Below, piece after piece: positions 1 to 10,918 of a stretch of DNA of 64,000 nt. This DNA comes from Ichthyophthirius multifiliis. Lineage: Eukaryota; Ciliophora; Oligohymenophorea; Hymenostomatida. A model generated the notes under the pieces. The model ran no database searches, was not told the origin of the DNA, and was given only the letters and a program-made list of their open reading frames with translations. A program made the position numbers and the translations under genes. The DNA is taken from contig NW_004086912.1 in NCBI RefSeq assembly GCF_000220395.1, positions 19,033 to 83,032 of the forward strand, read 5' to 3'. Each line of letters begins with the position of its first letter. The first letter of the stretch is position 1.

Positions 1-1880
1 ATAAATAAATTATGTTTGCTAGAAGTTTCATTTACTACTGGAATAAAAAAAAAACTGTAACTAAAAAAGTAATTGATTTTTGTAACTTTAAATAATATTT
101 ATTTTATTTAGTATTAAATTTTAAATATTCTATATAATTCGAAATTACAAAGCGCTTTATATTTATTTTTGAAAGTTAGAAGAAAAAATAAATATTTAGA
201 AATAGTTTTGATAAAGAATTAATAATATTAGATTTAGATAATAATTATATTTTTAAGATTATTGGAATTTAATATGTTTATTTTTCAAATTAATAATAAA
301 ATTTAGAAAAAAAATAAAAATATAGGAGTTATTTTAATTATTTAAAAAAAAAAAGTTTAATGAGATTAAAAGAGATATTTATGATATTAAAAAAAATATA
401 AATAAAATTAAAAAAAATATTAATAAATAAATAACAAAAAAATAATCAAATAATAATCTTTTTGATAATAAAATTTAAGTAAAAATTAATGAAATAAATC
501 ATTTAATTTAATAAAATTATAATTCAAAAATATAAAATGAAAAATATTAAGATTTTTAAATTAATTTGTTTTAAATTTAAATCGATAATTAATTTTTAAC
601 AAAAGTGTTTTAGAAAAATAAAAGAATATAATATATAAGATTTATCAATAATTTATTTTAAAAATCGAAATTAGCATTAATAAATAGACAAGAAAAAATT
701 AGAACAAAATAAAATTAGAATTCTCAGGTCCATTGAAATCTTACAATAACTAATTAAATATAACCTAATTTATAATTTTATTAAAACACTGATTTAATAT
801 TATTTATATTTATGAATGTAGGGATAATAGTTTTGAATATAAAAAAAATATATAGAATTTAAAGATTATAATATTTCAGTATATAAATAACTAAATAGTG
901 ATATAATAATATCTCAAATAAGTAATATAGAAATCATAAAAAATACAATAGAAGAATAAAAAAAATACTATTTTTTTCAAAAATTTAAATAAAGACTAGT
1001 TAATTTTAAAATAGTAAAATTATAAATAATTAGTGTAAAAAAGAAAAAAAAAATAATTATTTTTTATTATAAATAAAATTATATAAAAATAAATGTAAAA
1101 TTTAAATTTCTAATATATTTAAAAATCATTTATAAATGGCCAAATTTCGTATAAGAAATTAAATTCTAATATTATCCAAAAGGAGAATATTAAAATTATT
1201 AATAATAATAAAATGTAAAATAGTTGGATAATAAGCTAATTTGAGAAATAAACAAAATTTTAAAAAAGCTATAGAATAAAAATTCGTCATTAAATTAAAT
1301 TTTATAAATAATATTGCCATTAAAATAATTATACTATTTTTCTTAAATAACTATGACTTTTTTTAAATAAATTTTTAAATAAAAACAATAAATTATTTTG
1401 GACGCTATTAATTAAATATAATATAATAAAAAGATAAATAATTTATACAAATATTTATAACGAGCAGTTAATTTTTAATAAAAATATTTATTTTTATGTA
1501 AAATTTTTTTGTTTAATTATTTTTTAAAAAAAAAAAATTATAAAAATTTTAATAATAATTAAAAATTATTTTTTAAATAAATATACATTTTTTATATATA
1601 TATATATATAAATTATTATTTTTTTTTTGGTTACTTTAGTTATTATTTTCATATGATAAATTATTTTATTAACCTTTTAAATTGTTATTTTGTGTATTTA
1701 ATATTAAGTATGTTATTTATTTAATAAAATATATTCAAATTTTTTTAATTTAAAAATAAAATTCTTTTATTAAATCATATTTCTTTAAATAAAAATTAAT
1801 ATAATAATTAAAATCAAATATATAAATATAAAAAACTAAAAAAAAAAACTAAAAAAAATAGATGAGGACTAAAGATTCTA
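1..1880. other. AT-rich stretch, no gene seen
   Basis: No reading frame here combines freedom from TGA with protein-like composition. The sequence is mostly A/T runs with scattered short TA repeats. No telomeric CCCCAA repeat is present, so the window does not start at a chromosome end. Confidence 0.6.
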
Positions 1881-2374
1881 TATTAATTAAAAAAAATAAG
1901 AAATAAAAGAATAATTTCTATAATACATAATGTAATCTAGGCTAATCTAGAAAGAATACAATTTCAATTATTTTAATAGAAATTATTTTATCATTTGCAT
2001 TTGTAGGTTTTAATTTATACATAATTGCCTCGAATTATTAATTCATATAAGCAATTACAATATCATTTGTAAAACATATAATAAATTTTTTTATTTATAT
2101 ATTATTAAAATTTAAATACAACAATAAAAAAATATAAAGGTATTAATACATTTTGCATATTTGATTTTTTAAGCAACTGTTATATACTTTCATAAAATAG
2201 AATTTTTCAAAGTACAAATAATAATGTATGCAAAAAAAATAAAAATATAAGTCTAATTTATTTTAAAAATAAAATAAAAAGAGATTTAATATTGAATGTT
2301 TCAATTTTAACATCTGTTATTTTCTAAACTGTATTTTTTAATGATTAAAATAGGGACTTCTTGTTACTAATACC
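1862..2374 (-). other. Unrecognised open frame, possible gene or relic
   Basis: Read on the minus strand with the ciliate code, an ATG near 2374 opens a frame of about 165 codons with no TGA. The middle part, about 1930-2060, looks protein-like (for example a stretch reading DIVIAYMNQQFEAIMYKLKP), while the ends are the F/Y/L-rich translation typical of random AT-rich DNA. At this base composition a TGA-free frame of this size can occur by chance every few kilobases. I do not recognise the product. It could be a decayed exon. Confidence 0.2.
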
Positions 2375-2447
2375 ATTGATTTTAATTTTAATTTTAGATG
2401 CTTTATTTATTATAAAATCCTTTATTTTTCATTTAGGTATATATAAA

Positions 2448-2790
2448 ATGGCTTTTAATTAAAACAATAAAATTTCAACAGGTAATTTATTTATTTATTT
2501 TTTATTATTTTATTCTATTAATAAAGCTGCATAATCATAAAAATCTTTCAACTAGAATCTTTAATATATATTGACTCCTGATGATTAATCAGATAATTTT
2601 GAATAAGTTTAAAGCGATTAATCTGATATTATTATTTAAAATGTAATTTTTACATAATTTTAAATTTTATTTATTTCTGTTTTTTTTTGTAAAAAAAAAG
2701 AAATTTATAAAATAAAGTGATATTAATGATTTATAAAATAATGATGATAAATATGATATGTATTTTAAAATGAAAAATTCTAATGTGTGA
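2448..2790 (+). CDS. Small Q/N/D-rich protein, three exons
   Basis: The product is unrecognised and about 79 residues long. I read exons 2448-2481, 2527-2642 and 2701-2790. The introns begin GTAATTTATT and GTAATTTTTA and end AAAG and AAAAG, and the phases join correctly. The N terminus reads MAFNQNNKISTAAQSQKSF, followed by a hydrophilic, acidic, glutamine-rich stretch (LTPDDQSDNFEQVQSDQSD) and a short charged tail ending in TGA at 2788. There is no signal peptide, membrane segment or domain I can name. The evidence is two consistent splice junctions plus a composition unlike the flanking F/Y/I-rich nonsense frames. It sits alone in a gene-poor region, so it could also be the 5' piece of a decayed gene. 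Confidence 0.45.
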
Positions 2791-3399
2791 TTATATATGA
2801 TTGTATATTATTTTGTGTTTATTTTATTAAAAATTATATAAAAATAAATATAAATTAAAAAAAAATTTAAAAAATGTATTAAATATATATAAAAGCTTAT
2901 ATTTTATTATAAAATATAGTAATTAAATAATTATGAAAAAAAAAAAAAAAAAAATTATTTATTTCTTATAAAGAAAATTATTTTATTTAAAAATATTTTA
3001 ATATATTAAAAAAATATTAAATTTTAATTTTATTTTTTTTATATAAATAAATTTTTGATCATAATTTTTATTTTTAATACATTTTTATTAGAAATAATAT
3101 ATAGTTTTAATAACACTTAATTTTTTAATATAAAACCATAATTTATCATATACATAATTTATAATATTTTCCTTAGTACCTAATGAATATTAAATTCTTT
3201 AAATTAATTCATCATATCTTTAAATTAATTCATCATATCTTTAATTTCGAATATAGCTTTATACAGAGTTCTCTTTTTACAAAAATCTTATTATTTATTA
3301 AAACATCGTTTGGATTTTCAATTTTGAGAATGAATTCTACGAATTCTTTTATTAAATATAGTTATTAGATTTTATAGAAGTTAATTTGACCGAAGATAG
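2791..3399. other. AT-rich intergenic stretch with a short direct repeat
   Basis: No gene is visible. A unit of about 21 bases ending in CATCATATCTT occurs twice in tandem around 3199-3241. The open frame across it is hydrophobic and not protein-like. Confidence 0.5.
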
Positions 3400-3640
3400 T
3401 ACTTTTTGTTAGTAAGATTTTTTTCCTTTCCTATACTACTATTGAATTAAATATAAGCCCAGAAATTCTTCTTTTCATTATTATATGATAAGAAAATAAA
3501 AGCCTTAGAGTTAGGGAAGAGTTAAGAGGTCAAAGTTTATAAAGTATATTCAATTTCTTATTTTTCGGTTTATTCTTTGTATTCTTATATTTCTATGATA
3601 ATTAATTATCTTAAGTTAAAATTACCACGTTACTTACCCC
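3400..3640 (-). pseudogene. Fragment of a PABP gene (copy 2)
   Basis: The minus strand closely matches the intact PABP gene of this window at about 11465-11660. The best block is 3450-3535, which matches 11550-11640 almost base for base: both read TTGACCTCTTAACTCTTCCC and continue through CTTCTATTTT/CTTTTATTTT and AGAAGAATTTCTGGGCTTA. Homology fades at about 3410 and 3640. This covers only the linker and third RRM-like part, has no start or stop, and is unlikely to be expressed. Its similarity to the gene at 10919 is higher than that of the copy at 6227-7790, so it is a separate and more recent event. It is inverted relative to the source. No target-site duplication or poly(A) tail was evident. 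Confidence 0.85.
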
Positions 3641-5490
3641 CTTTTTATAAATGAGTAACATAGAATGTTGCTTGATTAATTAATTTAATTTATTTATTTT
3701 TGAAGTTTTAATATTTTTTTATATCATTCATTATGTACATACTATTTTTATTTCAGGAAAATTTATAAATTAAAAAGCTAATTAAGGTTAATTGTAAATA
3801 AAGATATTAGTTTTATGAAGTATTTCTTCGGTAAGATTAGATAAGTGTCGGAAATTTATAATTAAAGTTGTTTTAATTAATTTTTAAAGAATAATTATTT
3901 GTTTTTAAAATATTTTTTTAATTAAATGAAAGTCATAGTTATATATTAATATTAAAATAATATTATTTTCTATCATTGAAGAATATATTTAAATATTTAT
4001 TTAATTTGTTTATATTATAATTAATTAAAAAATAATAAATTACTAATACTTTTAATTATATTATTTATAATTTATTAAATTATTATTATTTTATTTAGAT
4101 TTTAATATCTATAAATTAATGTATGCTCCTTATTAATTGATAATTTATAAGAAACATGGTTTTCAAAAATATATAATTATAGAAGTAGTTCAATGATTAA
4201 CATATTATAATAATAATTATACTTATATTTATTTATATAAATCATATAATTTAAAAAAATTAAGAAATTAAATTTTTAATGTTCCCTAAATAAAAATAAA
4301 ATTTATAATTTTAATAAAAATTGTAAAAATTATATTTTCCTAGTAACTAATTATTGATTCTTAACTCTTTAAAAATTATAATTAACTTAAATCGTAAAAT
4401 TTGTAATATATTTATAAATAAATATGCCTTGAAAAATATATTAATATCTTAATTACTGTTATTATGCTTAAAAAAGTAATAAGTCTAATAAATGATTATT
4501 GATAAAACAAATGAAAATACATAACAAAAAAATTAGAATATATATATGTAAAGTTATAAAGTTTAATGAATATATTTTTTTTATTTATTATTTACTTTTT
4601 TAAAATTCTATTTTTTATAAAATTATTTTTAATTTTTTTTTTTATAAATCATATAACTCTTTTTATTATTCTATTTATATTTTTATAAGTATAGTTAATT
4701 TCACTTACACATATTTATTTGGAATATTAATTGTGTAGTTTAAATATAAGTATTTACTTTTGATTCTTATACTTATATTTTTTAGTGGGTTTTTATAAGT
4801 TTAATATATTTTACAATTATAAAATAATATTTATGAAATCGCTAGCTAGATTAATAACTTAACTATTATGTTTTAAAAGACTAATTTTAATTTAGCCTTT
4901 AATTTACTTAAATTTAAAATAAATATCAATTTGAAAGTTAATAATAATCTTAAAATGTAATAAAAAAATTTAATACTTACATATTATTTATAAATAAAAA
5001 ACAAATAAATAAAAATTTATAATATAGTATTTTATAAATTGAAGATTAAAATCAAAATTAAGTATATATTTAATTAAAGTAAATAAACAAAGTATATTAT
5101 TTATGAAAAGATTTTATCAATTCAAAAAAATAAATATAGTATTATTTAAAAAAAAATATCATATTATTAATATGTTAAGTTCGAATTATTATAAAAAATA
5201 TTTTTTTATTATTAAAGAAAAATTGCATATATGCTAATATTTAAAATTTTTATTATTTATTTAAATAATAAATTTTAAATAAATATAAAAATACATTTCA
5301 ATAAAAAATATACATTAAAATTAGAACATAAATTTAAAATAAACAATATTCTAAAATAAATAATATATATGTTTTATAAACATAAAAATAATTATTTTTA
5401 TAAAATTTATTAAACAAAAATATTTAGCCAAATATAAAATAAAAAGTACATAAAATTTCCCAACAAAATATTACACTCATCTAAATATGT
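3641..5490. other. AT-rich stretch, no gene seen
   Basis: Six-frame reading with the ciliate code shows only short or hydrophobic, low-complexity frames. Composition is the same as the other gene deserts. Confidence 0.55.
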
Positions 5491-5494
5491 TCTA

Positions 5495-5990
5495 AATTAG
5501 TTAAAAAGCAGAACCTTTGATTTAAGAAAACTGCATAAATCAAACTTTTAATAAGCAATCAAAATATTATTTTTACCCGAAAATTTCCTATATATGCCCT
5601 AAGAAAATAAAACTTTTAAATATGGAAAATAAATTTCTAAGTACTAGAATGACCCAATGGAAAACTAGGATTATCAACCTATTATTAATTTCGATTTCCA
5701 GAATTATATAAAATATTAACAACTAAAAAATATCTAGACGTATTGTCAGTACCAGCAAATTTTTTGAATCAAACAGAGAAAAGCCATTGGTATACTTTAT
5801 TAAATGCAAGGGCTATAGAAAATTAATGTTTTGTAATTGCAAAAGCATAATTAGAAAAGGAAAATTTTTGGATATAGCTTAGTTGTGGACTCTTAGGGGG
5901 GGAGAGGGGGCAGATATCTTATTGATATAGGCAATGAAAATTCGGGAAATGGGTATGTTGAAATTAATTTAGAGAGGAATTTCGGGTGAT
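5495..5990 (+). pseudogene. Decayed nitrilase (NIT1/NIT2-type carbon-nitrogen hydrolase)
   Basis: Three separate blocks match the nitrilase superfamily. An N-terminal part at about 5540-5600 reads KILFLPENFLYM, like the conserved PENF with the catalytic Glu. A middle part at about 5655-5850 reads GKLGLSTYYQFRFPELY and then SHWYTLLNARAIENQCFVIA, the family's GLxxCYDxRFPE and HWxxLLRARAIExQCYVxAxxQ. A last part at about 5915-5980 reads DIGNENSGNGYVEINLE. The blocks lie in different frames. An in-frame TGA interrupts the N-terminal part, roughly 80-100 residues between the first two blocks are missing, and the catalytic Cys is Tyr (TAT where TGT is expected). A run of G7 and G5 disrupts the frame at 5896-5910. 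Intact members are about 280-320 residues and hydrolyse small amides such as deaminated glutathione. This copy cannot be active. Confidence 0.8.
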
Positions 5991-6226
5991 TATATATAAG
6001 GAGTGATATTTATAAATTAATGGCGAATAAATAATAAATTTATATTTTTTATTTATATTTAAAAAAAATAATTAATTATATATATTTATATTAATAAAAC
6101 AATATAGTTTTATAAACATTTTATTTTTATTAATATTTAATAATAAACTATAATTTAATTGACAATAAGAATTTGTAAACTTATAATTTATATTTTACAA
6201 AAAAATAAATATTAATAAATTATATA

Positions 6227-7790
6227 TCATTCATTATTTTAGTCAATATAATTTTATAAAGCTATATCGCATATTTTGACTAATTATTTATTAGATTCAA
6301 TAAATTATATCATATCATTAATATTAAATAATTATTAATCAATTAAAATTCCAGTAATCTTCTAATTATAATTTTAAAAATTCTATATTTTTTATTTAAT
6401 TTCATTTTAATTGTAAATATTAAGAATTTATCCAATTTCATTAGAAATTTAATCTAGTTTAGAAATTTTATAGAAAATAATTTATCCAAGTATATATATT
6501 TTTTATAATTCATAAATTTTTATAAATAAGTCTTTATTTTTTATCAAATAATCTGTTAATTAATCTATTTATAGCAATTTATTTACATAATTTAATTCTA
6601 TAAATTATTCAAACTTATTTTATTGAATATTTTATTTTAAAGGTTAAACGATTAACTATTAATAAGGTCTAACATTTTCCCTTTTAGTCTATTTTTGAAT
6701 ATTTATTTATTAATTTAAATTCTATTCATATAATAAACTTTAATTTTGTAAATTTGAAAATTATTAAAAATTTTAATTCAAAGTTTAAAAATTTTAATTT
6801 TAATTTAGATTTAAATATGAACACTAATTTTAATATTTGATTTTAAAAATGTTAGTTTTAAATATTTTAATACTAATTTTAAAAATCATTATTTTATTAA
6901 AATATATTAGTTTATAAATTATTATTTTAAAAAGGCTAAAAAATATTATTTTCTTATTATTAAACCTCTATTTATTAATTATTTTAAGTATTATTAAATA
7001 ATTAATCTATAATATCTATTTTTTAGTCTTAAGGAGTTTATTTATAAAAATCTAAAGTTTTTTTATCTAATTCATATTTTTTTTTTATTTTTTAGAATTC
7101 TAATAAACCTTATTAATTCATTAAAATTGTTATTTTGGGATATTCAAAAATTTAATTTATTATTGTTTTATTTTTTTTATTTGTGCAAAATTATAAAAAG
7201 CAAATTCCCTAATCTTCTGTTTCAAAATAAAGGTGTGCAGATTAAGTTTTTAAATAAAGCTTATCATTATCTGAATTTTCAATATTTTTTTCTGTATAAA
7301 TTATAATATTTTTAAATTCTGTAAATTCTTATATATTTTATTCTATCCAATTTTTAAATTTTTATTCTGTTATATTAATTTTTATTCCTTAACAAAATAA
7401 ATTCTTTTCAGAAATATATTCCTATTATGTTTCTTCTTGTGTAAAATATTATATACATTAGTTTTTTCTTATAATATTTTTATAAATTTATTTATATTTT
7501 CTTAAGTTTACTTTTCATTTTTGGTTTCTTCCTAAAAACTTATTTAGGCTTAAAAATTTTTATATTCATTATTATATGTGATTAAAATACAATGTTTTTA
7601 TAATTAAAATATATTTGTCATTAATTAGTTTAATTATTATTCCAATTCTTCCTTTTTTATTTTATAGTTTTCTTCTTTTATTTATTATGGGTATATTTTT
7701 TTTAATTAAATAGTTGTAATTATTTAGCTTATTTATAAGAATTTTTCTATTTTTATATTCATTTTTTATAATTTTTATAAATACTTTATT
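6227..7790 (-). pseudogene. Diverged, 5'-truncated PABP paralog (copy 3)
   Basis: The minus strand encodes a protein colinear with residues from about the end of RRM2 to the C terminus of the intact PABP (10919-12838). Matches in order: EKFLQISQIITTIQL, KHCILITYNNEYKNFQAQIS, EKNLFCQGIKINITEQKF, HLYFETEDQGICFLQFC, INQIFEYPKITILM, LTDYLIKNKDLF, ILGQIIFYKISKL and KITGILIDQQLF, then TGA at 6227-6229. It keeps a Q/N-rich linker and a MLLE (PABC) domain. Two one-base frame breaks interrupt it, at about 7443-7447 (a T run) and 6825-6845. RRM1 and most of RRM2 are absent, and only about 290 bases separate its visible end from the ALKBH8-like start codon. DNA similarity is low but protein similarity is good, so it was probably under selection for some time. 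It is either a pseudogene or a shortened PABP-like gene with two sequencing errors. Confidence 0.8.
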
Positions 7791-8078
7791 ATATATTATT
7801 TTTTATTTATACAATTAATATTAAAATAGCTTAGTAAGTATCTTTATTATAATAATATAGTATCTTATATATTAATTTAAATATTTATATTAATATGTAT
7901 TTGGTTTTAATAAAATATATTTAATAATAGACTATAATAATAATTTAGAATTATATATTTTATAAATATTATTATATAGAAAGATAAAAAAAAACATAAA
8001 TAAATAAAAATATAAAAAAATTAAAATTAATTTTTTCTATAAAAAAATATAATATATTTATTAATTAAAAAAAAAAAA

Positions 8079-9257
8079 ATGGATACATCCATTTTGCAAC
8101 ATAAAATCGAAGAACTAGAACTTTCCGAAGCTTTATTAAAGGACTTAACAATACCACCTATCAAAAATAAAACCGAAAAGCAAATAATCACAAAAGAATA
8201 CGAGATCCAAAAGCGTTTAAAACGGAGTAAAGAAGTAATCTAATCCCAAGAAAAAAATCTTGAAATATTTTCCGAAAATCCTACCTCATAAATATTCCTT
8301 GTCCATTTTGGTACAGGCAATGAATCTGATGATTTCCAAATCCGCAAAATATTCGCTTAAAAACCTTTAAAAATTATTCTTTTTCCCGGTTTAAGTTACG
8401 CATATATCCGATTTGAGAACAAAGAATAATGCGAGGAGGAATTATTAAAAAAGACACATAAAATAATTAATAATTAAGGAACATTTTATATTGAAATTCC
8501 CGAAATTAAAAAAATCTTCATCTTTTTATTCACTACATTGTCAACTGAATAAATCCTAAATAATAAACCTAATGAAATCCCCAATTCTCTTAAATATATT
8601 GAAATTCCAGGAATTTTTTATTTTCCCAATTTTATCACTGAAGAATAAGAAAATTACATTATTCAATAAATAGATGAAAAACCCTGGATTAAACTATCTA
8701 AAAGACAAGTTCAGCATTATGGCTATGAATTTATATACGGATAAAATACAATAAATAAGGAAAAAAAAACAAATCCAATTCCTGATTTTTTATCAAATAT
8801 GGTTCAACAATTAAATGAGTATATAAAAAATAAATAAAAACCATTAGACTAGCTTACTATAAATGATTATAAGCCAGGAAATGGTATTTCCTCTCATGTT
8901 GATGCTCATAGTCCTTTCGAGGAGTGTATTGTTGTAGTCTCATTAGTTTCAGGGGTTGTGATTACTTTCAAGAGTTACAAAAATGAAGAAAAAAGCTTGT
9001 TTTTGGAAAATAGGTCATTACTTATAATGAGTGGGGAGGGAAGATATGCTTGGACTCATTGTATATCAAGTAGAAAAGTAGATAGAGTTTAAGATGAAGT
9101 AATTTTTAGGAAAAGGAGAGTATCGCTGACTTTTAGAACTATTAGGTTTGAAAAATGTTAATGTTAGTTTAAGTTTTTTTGCGAAGATTAAGGATATGAT
9201 CCAGTTGCTATGAAAAAAGATAATCCACTTTTACAATAGTTTTTGAAAGAAAATTGA
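8079..9257 (+). CDS. ALKBH8: ALKBH8-type 2-oxoglutarate/Fe(II) tRNA wobble-uridine hydroxylase
   Basis: Single-exon gene of 392 residues; the ATG follows a 13-base A run. An N-terminal helical segment is followed by an RRM-like fold (about 60-135, FLVHFGTGNESDDFQIRKIF). The AlkB domain follows, with iron ligands H273 and D275 (SSHVDAHSPFEE) and H327 (YAWTHCISSRK), and 2-oxoglutarate-binding Arg at R353/R356 (SLTFRTIRFEK). A CQCQ...FFCED segment matches the zinc-binding stretch that follows AlkB in animal ALKBH8. The protein stops there, before the Trm9-like methyltransferase domain of the animal enzyme. In the family the AlkB part hydroxylates mcm5U at the wobble position of certain tRNAs and needs a Trm9-like partner, presumably encoded elsewhere. 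All catalytic residues are present. Confidence 0.88.
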
Positions 9258-9642
9258 ATTTATATGATGGGTTTTTTTAATTCTCTTATATTGTCTATAA
9301 TTAATTATTTTATTAAAAAAAAAAAAATTATTCTTAAAAAATTTTTAAAAAATCTTAACACTTTTTAAAATTAAATTTTCAACTTAAATATATTTATATA
9401 TATTTATATTTATATTTATTTTTAAAAAAATATATATATATTTATTAATTTTTATTTAAGAATATATATATTTATATTTATATTTATATATTTTTTTTAT
9501 ATATTTTATTTATTGTAAAAATATAATTTTTATTCAACTATTTTTTATTATTAATTATATATTAATAAATAAATTATATATATATTTTCTAATCACAAAT
9601 AAATATATTACTATAAATAAATATTTATTTATTTTTAAAAAA

Positions 9643-10461
9643 ATGTCAAATAAAACTGAATAAACAGCCAATTCAATTCGTGGTTAAAATCCATAATCTT
9701 TAATCGAAGCTGTAATTCGTTAAAAAATATACTAAAATCGTTATTGGAAGGAATCTCTTACTGGATTAACTGCTGAATCAATAATAGATGAGGCAATTAA
9801 ATTACAATATATAGCTGGAACATATGGTGGGAGTAGAAAGCCTAGTAAATTTTTAATGCTTTCTTTGAAATTATTATAAATATCTCCAAGTAAGGAAATA
9901 GTAATTGAGTATATTAGATAAGAAGAGTATAAATATTTAACAGCTTTAGGTTGTTTTCATTTAAGATTGGTTGGTTAGCCCGAACATGTTTATAATTATT
10001 TAGAACCTTTATATTAAGATTATAGAAAATTGAGGTTTAGGAATTTGAATGGGAGCTTTTGTATTTTTTACATGGATGAGTTTGTCGAAAGTTTAATTAA
10101 TTAGGAAGTTTATATAGATACTTTATTACCTCATATTATCAAAAGACATATTTTAGAAGAAACCGGAAAAATATAGCCTAGAGTAAGTCCTTTAGAAGAA
10201 CTTTTGGAAAAAGAAGTTGGTGAAGAATAAGAAAATATGAATATTTAAGAAGATTAAGATGTGAAAAAAGAAAAAAAAGAAAAGAAAAAAAGTAAAGATT
10301 GGAGGAAAATTATACACGGGAAAAAACATAATAAGAGAAATAATAATAATAGTAGATCTAGATCTAAATCTTAAGAAAATAAAAATAAAAAAGAACCGGC
10401 TAAAGATTCTATTGAATATTGGAATTAAATTAGGGCTGACTTAAATTTAGATTTAATGTGA
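9643..10461 (+). CDS. PRPF38A: Pre-mRNA splicing factor PRP38
   Basis: Single-exon gene of 272 residues. It starts SNKTEQTANSIRGQNPQSLI, aligning with the conserved PRP38 start, and continues with IYQNRYWKESLTGLTAESII, YGGSRKPSKFLMLSLKLLQI, YKYLTALGCFHLRLVG, YLEPLYQDYRKLR and MDEFVESL. A lysine-rich tail has a short RS run (NSRSRSKSQ). PRP38 is a core component of the B-complex spliceosome, joins with the tri-snRNP and is needed for activation. The domain is complete from about residue 10 to 185, and the tail is shorter than the animal RS tail. It lies 385 bases after the ALKBH8-like gene on the same strand. Short introns are abundant in this genome, consistent with a working spliceosome. Confidence 0.93.
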
Positions 10462-10840
10462 GAAATTATTTTTATCATTTTTGTTTATATTATTATTTAT
10501 TTATATTATTATGTGTTTAACAATTATGTGATTTTTTTTAAACTTTTTTTTTTTTAAAAAAAATATTTATTTTTTTTGCTTTTTTTATTCTTTAAAAATT
10601 AATTTTTATATTTTTTTTTAATTAAAAGATAGACATATATAATAAATAATATTAAATAAAAAAAAAAGAGGAAATATAAATTTAAAAAAAATATATAATA
10701 ACACCAAAAAAAAGATAAAATTAATTTAAAATTAAGGAAATACAAATATATATATTTATCCTTCTAAATAAAGATTTAAATAAAAAAGCAAGAAAACAAT
10801 AAAACTATAAAAAATAAAAATAAAAATATAAAAGATTTAT

Positions 10841-10847
<7 letters not shown>

Positions 10848-10880
<33 letters not shown>

Positions 10881-10918
10881 AAAAAAAAAAAAAAATAAGA
10901 AATAAGAAATAAGAAATA
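10848..10918 (+). promoter_or_regulatory. Oligo(A) leader of the PABP gene, possible autoregulatory site
   Basis: A run of 32 A, one C, then 15 A (10848-10895) is followed by three near-copies of AATAAGA and the PABP start codon at 10919. In animals PABPC1 mRNA carries an A-rich 5' untranslated element to which PABP binds to repress its own translation. Position, length (two or more PABP footprints) and gene identity fit the same logic. Many starts in this window follow shorter A runs (8-16), so this is an extreme of a general trend. That it lies in the mRNA is inferred. Confidence 0.5.

Noticed and set aside
3183-3368. Short frame with repeated LIHHIF
   Set aside because: Caused by a 21-base tandem duplication. 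Hydrophobic, with no splice or homology support.
5896-5910. G-run as a telomere seed
   Set aside because: It does not contain the GGGGTT unit of this ciliate group and is internal to a gene relic.
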